From: Tetramitus jugosus
Taxonomy: Eukaryota > Heterolobosea > Eutetramitea > Acrasida > Vahlkampfiidae
Length of the DNA: 64,000 nt
NCBI GenBank assembly: GCA_937625935.1
Contig: OW569382.1
Coordinates: 248,001 to 312,000 of the forward strand
Direction: 5' to 3'
Below are positions 29,516 to 40,638 of the stretch, in pieces; within the stretch, counting starts at the first letter, position 1; each line of letters begins with the position of its first letter. Made by a program: the position numbers and the translations under genes. Below the pieces are notes generated by a model. The model searched no databases and was not told the origin of the DNA. It worked only from the letters and a program-made list of their open reading frames with translations.

Positions 29516-29976
29516 TTTTTTTTCGTTGTTTTGCTTTTTTGTTTCTGCTGCAGAAAGGATGTTTTTTGGGAAGCGCGATTATTCTGGAGAGAGAACAGCT
29601 GTATCGGAGTGATGGGAGAACCAACGGTGCAACTGAGAAGCAAAAAAATATACTGATGAAAGCCTGCTGGGTATGTTTTATGTGTTCGTTGTGTTCACCA
29701 GTGCTCAGGGTTTTTGTTTTCCAAGTGTTTGTTCTCAGAGATTTATTTTCAGAAAAGGTTAGAAGGAGTTAAAAAATCGCACATTCCATTTCGCACCACC
29801 TTCCTTTCGCGCCAATGTATTACTCCGACCGCCGTAGATGACGATTCGAAGCTGACACTGAAGGCCGAACCAGTCAAGTGTCAAAATATCGCATCACTTT
29901 TGAGAGCAAAGCACAACAAAAAGGGGTGAACAAGGCCACACAAACCAACCATTAGTTATAGAGAGTGTGACACAAG
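29516..29976. other. intergenic, shared divergent promoter region
   Basis: 461 bp between two divergent starts. No convincing gene or RNA; short open frames only. Confidence 0.45.
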
Positions 29977-31515
29977 ATGACGCCCGGCCCGACAATCTAC
30001 TCCATTGACCAGAGCCCCATTGAGCCCTCCATCATCAACCAAAGCACCAACAACAATCACACAACTCTCTTTCACAGCAGCAGCAGCAACGACATTTCAG
30101 ACGACATGAACAGCAGCAGCCACAATATCAACATTGTTCACATCACTGAGAACAACAGCAGTATCAGCAGTAGTAGTAGTAGTGCTGCTCAAGAAGAATC
30201 ACCTAGATCCCTACCCAACAATGACTCTACATATGCACAACAAAAGAGGACTGAAAGATGGGCCACCGTGATGAATCAACGCGTCCAGCACATGATTCAG
30301 TGCTCCAAGACAAAAATCAAGCTCAATGTCGGTGGTTACAACTTTACGTGCAGCACAGAGACACTCACTCGAGAAGGCAACACATTCTTCTCTTGCATGT
30401 TCTCTGGTCACTTTTTGTTGGGTCCTGATTCCGATGGAGAGTACTTTGTGGATCGCGATGGTGATTTATTCTATCTGATATTGAGACATTTGAGAGGGTA
30501 TCACATTCTTGAGTGCATTGCTCAATTGTCAGAGTCTGATAGGAATCGGTTGGCAATGGAGGCAGAATTCTACGGAATTCAGAGCATGTTGAAATATTTT
30601 AGAAGAAGACCGAGTGCTCTGGAGCTTCGATGTATCAGTAAATTGGCTTCATATGCTCCAACGGACACTGGAAAACCTCTGATCAGTAACAATGGTTGTC
30701 ATACGATTGCACTAGACTTGCAATCTGGTTGCATCTTTGTGAGTGATTCTGAGAATCATCGGATTGAGATTTTTGAACCAGATGGAACGTTGAGACAAAC
30801 GCTTGGTAGCAAGGGATCTCAGGACGGTGAATTCAATAGTCCTAGTGGTATTACACTCAATTCCAAGGGTCATTTGATTGTGTGTGACACAAACAATTCT
30901 CGTGTTCAGATATTCGATGCTCATTTGAATCATATTCGAACTGTGGGATCACGTGGTGGAAGAGCAGGAAGGTTCCTCACTCCAACCAGTGTGGCTGTTG
31001 ATTCCTTTGATTTAATCTATGTGACCGACAGTGGAAATCACAGAATTCAAATCTTTTCATCAGAGGGTTCTCTGCAGAGAGTGATTGGAGCAGGTTATGA
31101 GAGACAAGGATTCAGAAATGGAGGATCAGAGGACGGTGAGCTCAACACTCCATCAGGCATTGCTGTCAACGGACACAATGGACAAATCTATGTAGCTGAG
31201 GCTTGTAACAACAGAGTTCAAGTGTTCTCCAACGAAGGACAATTCTTGTTCAAGTTTGGAACAGGTGGAACAACGGGAGCCAGCTTGAATAATCCTAGTT
31301 CTATTACTCTCACGGATCAAGGTCATTTGATCGTTTGTGATAGTGGTAATCACAGACTACAGATCTTTGATTCCAATGATGGAACATTCTTGAACACAAT
31401 CAATGCACCAGAGGTTACTCGACCTTGCATGATTGCCTATGGACCAAACAATACCTTGTTTGTGAGCGATAGTAAGGAGTCAACCATTTGTGGTTTCGAA
31501 CTAGATGCTATCTAA
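29977..31515 (+). CDS. BTB (KCTD/T1 type) domain fused to NHL-repeat beta-propeller
   Basis: 512 residues in one exon. The first 110 are low-complexity Ser/Asn. A potassium-channel T1-type BTB domain spans about 113-205: KIKLNVGGYNF, TLTREGNTFFSCMFSG, YFVDRDGDLFYLILRHLRGY. No membrane segments follow, so it is KCTD-like, probably oligomeric. From about 225 to 510 there are six NHL-type repeats, each with a core such as GCIFVSDSENHRIEIFEPDG, SPSGITLNSKGHLIVCDTNN or IYVTDSGNHRIQIF. BTB(KCTD) proteins often recruit CUL3, and NHL propellers bind RNA or proteins, so a substrate-receptor role is possible but inferred. Confidence 0.88.
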   Translation: MTPGPTIYSIDQSPIEPSIINQSTNNNHTTLFHSSSSNDISDDMNSSSHNINIVHITENNSSISSSSSSAAQEESPRSLPNNDSTYAQQKRTERWATVMNQRVQHMIQCSKTKIKLNVGGYNFTCSTETLTREGNTFFSCMFSGHFLLGPDSDGEYFVDRDGDLFYLILRHLRGYHILECIAQLSESDRNRLAMEAEFYGIQSMLKYFRRRPSALELRCISKLASYAPTDTGKPLISNNGCHTIALDLQSGCIFVSDSENHRIEIFEPDGTLRQTLGSKGSQDGEFNSPSGITLNSKGHLIVCDTNNSRVQIFDAHLNHIRTVGSRGGRAGRFLTPTSVAVDSFDLIYVTDSGNHRIQIFSSEGSLQRVIGAGYERQGFRNGGSEDGELNTPSGIAVNGHNGQIYVAEACNNRVQVFSNEGQFLFKFGTGGTTGASLNNPSSITLTDQGHLIVCDSGNHRLQIFDSNDGTFLNTINAPEVTRPCMIAYGPNNTLFVSDSKESTICGFELDAI

Positions 31516-31879
31516 GCGAAATGTACAACAATTATTATCTCATATTCAAATAAAAACAACATCCTTCCATGATATCAGCCATCACCAACCCGTAGTCTTT
31601 TCCCGTATTCGATACTCGGAAAATAACTACAAAACGTTTTCCCGCTTGTCATATGTCATTTGGTCACCAAATGATGTCGGTTGTTTGTTCTCAGGAAGTT
31701 TTTTGTCAGTGCAGAGGAATCACCCCCTGTTGCTCACCGCAGCATCTGTCACTCTGTTGGTTAAAAAGCTTTCAACAAAAAAACAAACTCCACCACTCCT
31801 CACAAACAACAAACAAAGAAACCCCCAAGTGTACTACTAGAACTATAGTTTTTTTTTAACCTCAAAAAACAAATAAACA
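31516..31879. other. intergenic upstream of Ras, with a 19-bp dyad
   Basis: 364 bp, the promoter region of the Ras gene. Its only distinctive feature is the perfect odd palindrome TCATTTGGTCACCAAATGA at 31656-31674, about 205 bp upstream of the Ras start. A poly(T) tract precedes the start. Confidence 0.4.
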
Positions 31880-32734
31880 ATGGCAAATAACAACAAGGAT
31901 ATGGAAGAATACAAGCTGGCCGTCGTCGGTGGCGGTGGTGTTGGTAAATCAGCTCTGACTGTTCAATTCATCCAAAACATTTTCGTTGAAGAATACGATC
32001 CAACTATTGAAGATTCCTACAGAAAGCACGCCAAGGTTGACGATGTCGTATGTATCTCTATGCACTTCTCTCTCCCACACAACACACAATTTGCTTTTTT
32101 GAAGGCGCTCAATTTTTCACACACCATGAAAAATAATGGCAACGGCCAACCAAATCACAACCACAAAAGCTCTCTTCCCTTGTAACGAACAGTGGTGCCG
32201 GTGTGGTGTGAGAAAAAATGAGCGCCAAAAAAATACTTGTTTACAACGGGGGAACCAACAAACATGGACTGACACCAACGTATCATTATCATCATTTTAC
32301 AAAATAACAAAAAACAGACATGCTTCTTGGAAATTTTGGACACTGCTGGTCAAGAAGAATACAAGGCATTGAGAGATCAATACATGAGAACTGGTGACGG
32401 TTTCGTCATGGTCTACTCTGTCATTGACAGAAAGACTTTTGAAGAAATCAATGAGTTCTATGAGCAAATTTTGAGAGTAAAGGATGCTGATGCCGTACCA
32501 ATGGTATTGGTTGGTAACAAGTGCGATTTGGAGAGTGAACGTGTCATCTCTTCTGAAGAAGCAAAGAACTATGCCAAGGAGTTGAAGATTCAACACTTGG
32601 AAGCTTCTGCCAAGTTGAGAAAGAATGTTGATGAGTGCTTCTACGAGTTGGTCAGAGCTGTCCGTAGAGCAATCAACAAGAAGAACCCTGATACTAAGCC
32701 ACCAAAGAAGAATGGCAAGTGCCTCATTTTGTAA
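31880..32734 (+). CDS. Ras family small GTPase
   Basis: Exons 31880-32047 and 32318-32734 give 194 residues; the 270-bp intron begins GTATGT and ends AAACAG. All G boxes are visible: P-loop [10 protein letters not shown], effector loop [21 protein letters not shown] and EASAKLRKN. The C terminus is Lys-rich and ends in CLIL, a CaaX box whose last Leu favours geranylgeranylation. A normal Gly occupies the codon-12 position and Gln is at position 61. It is a bona fide Ras rather than Rho or Rab, similar to dictyostelid Ras proteins. Confidence 0.95.
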
Positions 32735-33001
32735 ATTTCTTCCGCTCCTCCCCCTGTCAGAGTAGTAGTAGTCGTCGTATTAAAGTTCATACAAATATCT
32801 AGATTCAAAAAAACAAATTTTGTTATTGATTGCCATCAGATGATTGTTTATTGGAAATGGTCTTGTTATCTTTTGCTTGAATGATGATCCTTTAAACAAT
32901 GGTTTTTTGCTCAACATGGAATACAATGCAAACACCACAATGCATATGTTGCGGTATGCGAGGTTGATTTAGTTAAATAGTTTTATATGAGGTGTATCCA
33001 C

Positions 33002-33907
33002 CTAATAGTTTGGAGGTGTATCCACTTCGTTGAAATTTGACTTGACTAGACTAGGAATCTCCACTGCACGTGGAGGTTCATTATGCTTTCGTTGTGGTAG
33101 AGAAGGCAATGACAGTGTTGGCATCGATATGTCTGGTAACTTATCCTTGAAGACCACATACAGGATATAGCCCAGAATGATACCTCCAAGCACAATGAAC
33201 ACGAACGTGGGAACAGCAGCAATAATCGTCACGATGATCAAACCAGCAATCTTTCCCTTGGAGTAAGCAATGGACAAGACGACTCTTGGAAAGTTGTTTG
33301 GATCATAGTAGCACGAGAGCTCACTGTTCACAACTAGAGAACTGAAAAAGTTGGTCACACATTGACCACCATCTTGCTTACAATCCTTGTAAATGTTGGA
33401 CGTGTAGTTTCCAGTGTATTGAGACGAGCTCACTGGATAGCTAACGATCACTTTTGGTCGATAGCACTGGAAACATCTCGTCGTGCAAGCACGATTCTTC
33501 ACACTATTACAACAGTAGCAGTTACAATTGTAGTAGGAGCAAGATCGACCTTTCCCCGTCCCCGAACATGAGCGGCAAGTTTGACAGCATTGTTTACAGC
33601 AATAATATCCCGCGCAACAGTCACTGACCTCCCCCGGCTTTAAAACAGCTTCCAAGTTGCTACAAGTGCTGAGACTCGAAACACACTCGGTACACTGACA
33701 AGTTCTCTGACAGCACGTATACGGATTATTCTCCTGTTGAAGCACCGTACAGCTCGACGATTTGTACCGGTTATGGATTTTTATCTCGGGATAATTCACT
33801 CCGAAAAATATGCCCGCCCATAGCGCGTAACAACTGAGAACGGCGAGAGGCAAACCGAGGAAAGCAAAAAGGTACCAATAAATTTTACTAATGCCTAGAA
33901 ATCCCAT
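33002..33907 (-). CDS. Cys-rich two-pass membrane protein
   Basis: The protein has 301 residues. Two membrane segments (about 12-36 and 219-252) bracket a roughly 180-residue extracytoplasmic loop with about 34 Cys, in CC, CxC and CxxC patterns (TCCQRTCQCTEC, YYCCKQCCQTCRSC, NCNCYCCN), followed by a region with sequons. The short C-terminal tail is cytosolic and Pro-rich. I do not recognise the family; it may be a lineage-specific surface protein. The stop and start are clear and there is no intron. Confidence 0.75.
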   Translation of the reverse strand: MGFLGISKIYWYLFAFLGLPLAVLSCYALWAGIFFGVNYPEIKIHNRYKSSSCTVLQQENNPYTCCQRTCQCTECVSSLSTCSNLEAVLKPGEVSDCCAGYYCCKQCCQTCRSCSGTGKGRSCSYYNCNCYCCNSVKNRACTTRCFQCYRPKVIVSYPVSSSQYTGNYTSNIYKDCKQDGGQCVTNFFSSLVVNSELSCYYDPNNFPRVVLSIAYSKGKIAGLIIVTIIAAVPTFVFIVLGGIILGYILYVVFKDKLPDISMPTLSLPSLPQRKHNEPPRAVEIPSLVKSNFNEVDTPPNY

Positions 33908-34123
33908 CGTGTTCGGTCTTGTCTGTTATGGATATGATATCGAATTGTTGTTTGTTGTTTGTGAGATTTGCAAAGTAACTCGATGAGAACTTGGAATTTT
34001 ATCCCCGGTGACAGGGAAAGAATCAACCAGTGACCTTATTTCCATCGCGCTATTTGAAATCGGACAATTGAACATTGAACTAGTGACATTGAAGTGACAT
34101 TTTACAGTTTTTTTAGGGCTTGT

Positions 34124-35770
34124 TCAGATTTCGTCTTTTGGATGAATGATTTTGTCTGTTGTAAACTTTGAGGTCGTGTTCTCCATAATCTCCCAATCAT
34201 CATCCTCTGGGTCATCAGCTTCCCGGAAATATTTGGGTACGCGATTAGTTTCGATTACTTGTTTGTTCTTTGAAGGAGTTATGATACGAGCAGGCGTTGA
34301 GTTATTGGGTTCTGCTGAGCTGGGAGAGGAACCTGAATATTCTAATATTACTGGATCAATATGAGGGACGAGCTCACGAAGACTGGGTAATTCTGTTGGA
34401 ACATAGGTGGATTGGCTGGTGTCTGATTCAGGAAACACAACATCAGTATCTGCGTCCAAATCTGTCATGTCGTACTCATTCATATCAACAAAATCACTTT
34501 CACATTCTGTTGTTACGACATCTTCTAGAGGAAATCCATAGTCTCTTGAGTTTACTTTCTCAGAGACTGAATTTTCCTCTGATTCAGTACTAACGAAAGA
34601 TGAAGCTATTTCATGAGTGGGTGTTTCCGTTGTCTTCTTTTCAATTGTTACTTGTATAAAGTCATCTTGTTCTTCGTCGCTCTCCACAGTTGACAGATGG
34701 ACATTGGTGTTTGGTACAGCGATTGACGTTTTTGCTTGGGATTGTCGCAATTTGTTATAACACTCCTCAAGCATCTTGAGTTTTTTCCTCAAATCTTCAA
34801 TATGTTCCTTATCACTTGCTTGCTGTTTGTAGGACCGAACAACTTGTTCACTCAGATCTAACACTTTCTTGTGTTGACCTTCAAGCATTGTGCACAGGTT
34901 GAACTTTGGTTCCTCGTCAAATCCTGCCTTCACACTAAGCGTAAAGTTATCAATACCTGTAATGGCCTGAGATTTCGATCGACTCGTACCAGACACTGTC
35001 ATGTATCCGAAGCGAATCATAGATCCCTTGTTTGAGAAATCCATAGGCATTGTTAGCTCGCTTACAATCACAGCATTCAAGGAACTACTAGCACAGTCAC
35101 TATTCGTATCGCTTTTTGAGCGGTGAAAGATCTCTGTTCGATCAATCAACTGACAAAAGTCATCAGATTTGATATTCTTTGCAACAAATCGTTTCCATGA
35201 GCTATTGCTATGAGTCAATTGAAAAACAGCCTTATTACACATGAACAATCTCCCATTTTGCTCTGCTAATAGCACATAGGATACAGTGTCATTATCCATC
35301 ATTTCAACTGAAATCAGATCCATGCTCAACTGAACGGACGAGATTCCATTGATGAAACGAGGTTGAACCATTGCAAAACGGTTCATATGACTCACAACCA
35401 TCACAGATCTCTTTGCTACTCCAATATGAGCACCACTCTTGATCATATTCACCAGTTTGAGGGTCTTGTTTGGTATCGTGCATGACCATTCTTGAATAAG
35501 CTGTCGGAATGCAGCACAAGAGCTCTTGCTCCCCTCTGAAGAAGGGCAATATTTGGGTACGGTAGAGCCTCCTTCACTCACGTGAGACACAAGATATGTA
35601 CTGTCGCACGAGTCATCAAACTGGTCATCGCTTCTAATGACCGCCGTACATGGCGGCATTTCATGGTTGGCGCCATTTTTCCAAGGTTGGCAATTGGATA
35701 GTTTACAATCGATCCACTCCGATTCAAGAAACGTCGAATCGTTAAAGGTAATGTTGTTATGAATGTTCAT
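34124..35770 (-). CDS. uncharacterised protein with central coiled coil and acidic C terminus
   Basis: The protein has 548 residues. The N-terminal 315 residues look globular, with beta-rich stretches (VMVVSHMNRFAMV, SVQLSMDLISVEMM, MIRFGYMTVSGTS). A coiled coil spans about 320-365. The last 180 residues are acidic and disordered, holding short motifs of LC3-interaction style (EEQDDFIQV) and a terminal DDDWEIM. I do not recognise a family. The autophagy-type motifs are suggestive only, since such patterns arise by chance in acidic linkers. Confidence 0.65.
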   Translation of the reverse strand: MNIHNNITFNDSTFLESEWIDCKLSNCQPWKNGANHEMPPCTAVIRSDDQFDDSCDSTYLVSHVSEGGSTVPKYCPSSEGSKSSCAAFRQLIQEWSCTIPNKTLKLVNMIKSGAHIGVAKRSVMVVSHMNRFAMVQPRFINGISSVQLSMDLISVEMMDNDTVSYVLLAEQNGRLFMCNKAVFQLTHSNSSWKRFVAKNIKSDDFCQLIDRTEIFHRSKSDTNSDCASSSLNAVIVSELTMPMDFSNKGSMIRFGYMTVSGTSRSKSQAITGIDNFTLSVKAGFDEEPKFNLCTMLEGQHKKVLDLSEQVVRSYKQQASDKEHIEDLRKKLKMLEECYNKLRQSQAKTSIAVPNTNVHLSTVESDEEQDDFIQVTIEKKTTETPTHEIASSFVSTESEENSVSEKVNSRDYGFPLEDVVTTECESDFVDMNEYDMTDLDADTDVVFPESDTSQSTYVPTELPSLRELVPHIDPVILEYSGSSPSSAEPNNSTPARIITPSKNKQVIETNRVPKYFREADDPEDDDWEIMENTTSKFTTDKIIHPKDEI

Positions 35771-36009
35771 ACTATGTTTCTATTTCTTTTGTTGTTGCTG
35801 TGTTCTTGTTGTGTTGGGAGAGAGAAGCATTAGGTTGAAATCAAAATCACAACTTCCCGTCAGAGTACTTCCATCTTGTTAATCGAACATTCTGCTCTCA
35901 TTTTCGCCGAACCTTCGGGGAAAAGATGCCCAACCGGCCAGTTCAATGAATTACTTCTTTTACAGTGTTCAGAGCACACCAAAACCCCGTCAATTATTGT
36001 AGATAATCA

Positions 36010-36336
36010 ATGAAGGTTCATTCTATTGTTATTCTAACTCTGCTCGTAGTGCTCGGTTTTCTCACTGTCCAAGCTGTTCCCATTGGACCTTCTTGCTTCG
36101 GCGTCCCTTTTGATAGCCCCAACACTTGTGGTAGTCACGGAATTTGTGTTGACGAAGATGATTGTAAATGTTTTGGAAACTGGCAGGGTTCCAACTGCGA
36201 CATAACTTCGTGCTTTGGATTTACCTCTGGATTGAAAGACAAGGTTTGTTCAGGCCATGGAGAATGTGTTTCAAGGGACGTGTGTAAGTGCAACCCAGGA
36301 AGAGGTGGTCATAGATGCCAAGTAGTTCTCCCATAG
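36010..36336 (+). CDS. small secreted EGF-like protein
   Basis: The protein has 108 residues. The signal peptide is residues 1-22 (IVILTLLVVLGFLTVQA). Two EGF/tenascin-like modules follow: CGSHGICVDEDDCKCFGNWQ and CSGHGECVSRDVCKCNPGRG. Both have the C-x-x-HG-x-C-V spacing. No membrane anchor or GPI signal is visible, so it is probably secreted. Partner and role unknown. Confidence 0.8.
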   Translation: MKVHSIVILTLLVVLGFLTVQAVPIGPSCFGVPFDSPNTCGSHGICVDEDDCKCFGNWQGSNCDITSCFGFTSGLKDKVCSGHGECVSRDVCKCNPGRGGHRCQVVLP

Positions 36337-36452
36337 GCAAAAACTCAAGTTCATCCATACATAACCAAAGTTATTGAATAAAAACTAGGAATATCTGTAG
36401 ATGGAGGGAACAACTTCAATGAAACAATCAAAAACAAACCTTGTGCAAAAAA

Positions 36453-37148
36453 ATGAAGAGACAAATTTTGGTGACGTCAAGTCACATGATGAAACAACTT
36501 GGATCTGTTGTTGCTTCTGTTGCGAAACCACATGATGTTCTTCTCCTCACTGGCGAAATGGGATCGGGAAAAACTGCGTTCGCCCAGGGATTCATTCAAA
36601 AGCTTTGTAACGATGAATCAATGTCCGTTCCGTCCCCCACTTTTTTCCTTGACAATACGTATCCTGTGAAGCTACCATCGTTGATGCGATCTGGTAGATC
36701 CCATCACCATCGTGATGAAAAGGATGCATCTTCTTCCGTTGTCGTTCATCACATGGATCTCTATCGTCTGGGAAAGATGACTCCACAAAACTTGGCCCGG
36801 TTGACCATACCAGAGGTTTTTCAGATGAATACAATTTCGTTGATTGAGTGGGCGGATAGTCTCATTGAGTACAATGAACATCACAATCAAGTGCTACACT
36901 TTAATCGGCTGCCAATCTTGCATGTGACGATGCATTACAATCTCGAAAAGTTCTCGAGTTTGCTCATAAACAAGCACAATAGCGACATGGACGATAGTGA
37001 AGAGGGAGGAGAAGGAGACGAAGATAGACTCGTTACTCTGTCCACTGATAGTGACGATTGGACAGCTAGGATAGACACTGTGTGGACTATGATGGACCAA
37101 CTTAGTAAGCATCAGACACAAACATTTGGTAGTGCCAGTGATGAATAA
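36453..37148 (+). CDS. tsaE: TsaE-like ATPase of tRNA t6A synthesis
   Basis: The protein has 231 residues from the ATG giving MKRQILVTSS; the frame extends four codons upstream only through TTG. Walker A is GEMGSGKT, followed by TsaE landmarks: SVPSPTFFLDNTY, HHMDLYRL, and the Walker B region ISLIEWADSL. In bacteria TsaE works with TsaB and TsaD to attach threonylcarbamoyl to A37 of ANN-decoding tRNAs. The first 30 residues could include a weak organellar targeting sequence but lack a clear amphipathic helix. About 40 residues are inserted after the SPTF motif, and the acidic C-terminal tail is extra. Confidence 0.85.
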   Translation: MKRQILVTSSHMMKQLGSVVASVAKPHDVLLLTGEMGSGKTAFAQGFIQKLCNDESMSVPSPTFFLDNTYPVKLPSLMRSGRSHHHRDEKDASSSVVVHHMDLYRLGKMTPQNLARLTIPEVFQMNTISLIEWADSLIEYNEHHNQVLHFNRLPILHVTMHYNLEKFSSLLINKHNSDMDDSEEGGEGDEDRLVTLSTDSDDWTARIDTVWTMMDQLSKHQTQTFGSASDE

Positions 37149-37426
37149 AGTGGGAATGAAACATTTATTAGTTGAGTCATTTGTTGCTTTTTCGGTCAGT
37201 TCTTCCTATCATAGTGTTAATATCATTCATTGGCTTTCGTAAATTATTGCTGATGTTGTTGGTTGTTGGTGTGGTTGATGTTGTTAAGGTTTCTAATGAT
37301 AAGAATGTTGTAAATATCGAGAGCGGTGTGTACCGTTCTTTACAATATCGGTTTCCATCCATTGCGGTACACTCATCTGAAAATATTAGTTGTTGAATTG
37401 TAATGAGTGGCCTTGCAGTGGACTTC

Positions 37427-40276
37427 TTACACTTGGTAGAGTGCTTGAAGCTTTTGCTTCAAATCAGCAGGGAGACTGTTGATAAAGGCGACCCAGGCTT
37501 GTTCATGCAGAGCTTGCTTGAAGCCATTGAAAATCTTTTGGAATTCTTCCTTCATCTCTCTTGATGGATCTGGATAGGCAACAATAGCATCACAAACGAG
37601 AGCAAATGTCTCGAATACACCGTGAGGATTCGTTCTAATCAAAACGCACAATCCCCGGTATGTGTGCTCTCTTTCGACTTCGTTTCTGATTCTGCGCAGA
37701 GACAAGAACCAATTCTTGCCAAAGGTGGCGAGACCAGGGGCCACAATCTCTGGAGCAACCAGACCCAATCTACCAATGGTAATGGCAATATTCTCCAATA
37801 GACGAATATTGTTGTCTGGATCTTGAATGATTGGTAGAATATTGTTCATGATATCAGCAGCAAATGGCTTCATATCAGGACCCACTTGCACAGCAATCTC
37901 ACCCAGTGCCCATGTGGCATTGTTGGACACAAATGCAGGTGCAGGAGCAACATTCTTTGTGAGGACGGCAATGTAGTTGGCAAGCACAGGTCTCAAGTGA
38001 CCAATGCATGTTCTTGCCAAATCACCAACTAATCCGAATGCGGATTGTCTAATGTCTTCTGTCTGATCTTGCATACATCTGAACAAGAGTGGCAACAGAT
38101 TAGAATCGGCTACCAATGATTCCACATTTGGTCCCAATCCTTCAATGATACCACTGACAAGATCTAGGGAGCAGACAATAAAGTCAATCTCTGGGAATTC
38201 CAAATCATTTGCCAAGGCATAGTCAATTTGGACATAAGTCTTCTCGATCAGTGTTAGGCATCTCTTGAAGACTGGTGGAGCAAATTGTTGGAATCCGGTT
38301 CTCAATGCACCAGCAACTCCAGTCAAGCACTCGAGCAATGGGAACAAGCATTTGTCACCATCGTCCAACTTGTTCCACTTTTGAATGAGAGGAGGCATGA
38401 GCTTTGAGATATATTCAGGGTTGTTGAGCTTGTCACCTACAGAGTCAGTCAATGCTCTAATGGCATCATACAGAACGAAAACATTCTTCTTTTGATAGAT
38501 CTGGAATGCTTGAGAAATAGTATCGAGCACTATGCCGAGATATGGCACCAACAGGAGACATGCTCTCTCTTCCAATGTAGCAAAGGCTGAGCAAGCAGCT
38601 TCTTGAACTCTCTTGTTAACGTCCAACATTTTTTGTAGCAATGAAACCAACACAGGCTGCAAGCATGTGTTTGCCTGTTCGACAACCCATCCAGAGTATC
38701 TGCTCAGAGTCCAGCACGTAATACTTCGCACCAAAGGCTTAGGATCATTCATCACGGACACTAAATAAGGAACAAGTCCAGCCAAGTGAGTAGACATACC
38801 ACCGCTGCATCCTTCTGCAACAGCACCCAACGCCAGAATGACACTCTCTCTGACTTCCCATGGTTGATTTGGCAGCATCTTTTCTTGAATCAATGGGAGC
38901 AAAATGGGCAGAATTGCATCACCAAAGCACATTGAGAATGTGTCTAGACTGCTGGCAGCACATTTTCTGAGATTCCAGTCGTGACCCTGAGCAAAGTCAT
39001 CAAACTCCTCATCGTCCTCGTCTTCTTCGTCCTTGTCCTCATCAATGGACTCTCCACCGTGATGACTCTTGGGACGAACGAAAAAGTTGCTTGGTGAAAT
39101 GTCAGAGTCTCTGTCTGGCATGCTTGACTCTTCTTCGAGCATAATGCGATCACTCTGTGCGTAAATCATACATTTGAGCAAAACAGGTATCAAAGCAGGC
39201 AAAACCTTTTGAATGTCGGACATGAACTGAGAACAGGAATCGCTCTCGGCAATCATACTCCAAAATTCACAGGCTTCCAATGCCAACTCCTCATCCGAAT
39301 CATTTGTGCACACAATCATAAACTGGATAATGTCCTTGATGTATGGGCTGAGGAATTTTGGATTGTCCAACATGACAACAAATGCTCTGCACACAAATCT
39401 CTTTACTCGCTTGTTCGGATCACTTGTGGCCAAATGGAAAAGTCCCTTCAAGAAATTGTCCATGTGCAACAAGAGTGCATTCGGAATGGTTTCATTCGGC
39501 AGGAATTGAATCAGTGCAATCAGTGCATTCTTTCTCACAGTTTCATCACTATGACCCATAAACATAATCAATTTTGGAATCAACACATCCAATGGCTTCG
39601 TATCATCATATATCAACTGTTCTGGGCTGTCTTCAGCAATCTTTAACACGGCATCGACTGCTCCCTGAACAGCAAACAAGTTATCCTTTGAATCCATGAG
39701 TGCAACCAATCGATTGATCAAATCTGGCCACAATTCCAACTGAATGTGAGTCACGATGCTTGTGACGAGTGAACCTGCAGTGTTTCGAATATAAATGACT
39801 GGATCACTCAGTGCATTCACAACGACTTGTTTAATGTGAGTGAGAGAGACTTCTGGAATGTGAGAAAACGATGTTCGTATATTGTTCTTCAATATCAAAC
39901 CAGCTGCTTGTCTAAGCTCTGGGTCCTTGTCCTTCATATTCGCAAAAATGTACACCAGATAATTGTTAAAGTCTGGGACATTGGCTTTAAAATTGGCCAA
40001 TTGCTATAGTTTTCAATGTTGAGTGTATTGATTGATGGTCGATTATTTTTTTTGGAGCATTTTGGTTTTTACCGAAAAAAATGTGTTAGCAAAAAAAAGC
40101 TCTCACAAAATGATGATGATAGTGATCAATGGGTTCACATGTGTGTGGTGTATGACACGAATGGAGAGACATACCCTTGTGCACTCGGCTTGAACTTGAT
40201 TGTCATATGTTCGACTGTTGACAAGAAGTTGAAGAATTTGTGCAAGTCCTTGCTCGTTTGGTTGCCAGTTTGACAT
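37427..40276 (-). CDS. TNPO1: transportin-1/karyopherin beta-2 nuclear import receptor
   Basis: Exons 40276-40175 and 40003-37427 give 892 residues, the usual transportin length. Exon 1 (34 codons) encodes WQPNEQGLAQILQLLVNS, the conserved start of transportins, and the 171-bp intron is GTATGT...TATAG. The rest is HEAT repeats: PDFNNYLV, GLILKNNIRTSF, ALEACEFWSMIAESD, and the acidic H8 loop (DEDKDEEDEDDEEFDDF) that releases cargo on RanGTP binding. It imports PY-NLS proteins such as hnRNPs. Without the upstream exon the frame would start at a non-ATG. Confidence 0.93.
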
Positions 40277-40638
40277 GTTGTTTCGGTGAGCAAATGTTTG
40301 TTTGTGTGTGGGCTTTTAAAAAAAAAGAGGAAAAGGTTTGTTTTGTTGTTGTTGTGTGCGGTGGCGCTTGAGAGTTTTTTTGAGTGTTCGAGCTCCACGC
40401 TGTGTGTTGTGAAAAAAAGAGGTGGTGGCACTCAGGGGAATTGCGCCACCAGCGTCAAAATCAGAAGCGAAAGAGAGATTGTGTGAAGCTCTTTTTTCCG
40501 ATCATTTCAATTTCAAGGAATTAGTTGAAGCTCGTCAAATTGACGAGATCGGTCCGAAAGGACACAAATTTGAAGCGAAGGTGGTTGAATCTCCATTCAC
40601 AAATGAGGTTGTATTACTTGTACATTCAACTTTGTATT
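40277..40638. other. intergenic with a weak open frame
   Basis: 362 bp upstream of transportin and downstream of the DeSI gene. A 77-codon frame (40422-40655, plus strand) has a protein-like composition (FKELVEARQIDEIGPKGHKF) but no ATG start, no recognised family and a small overlap with the DeSI stop. It may be a fragment or chance. Confidence 0.3.
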
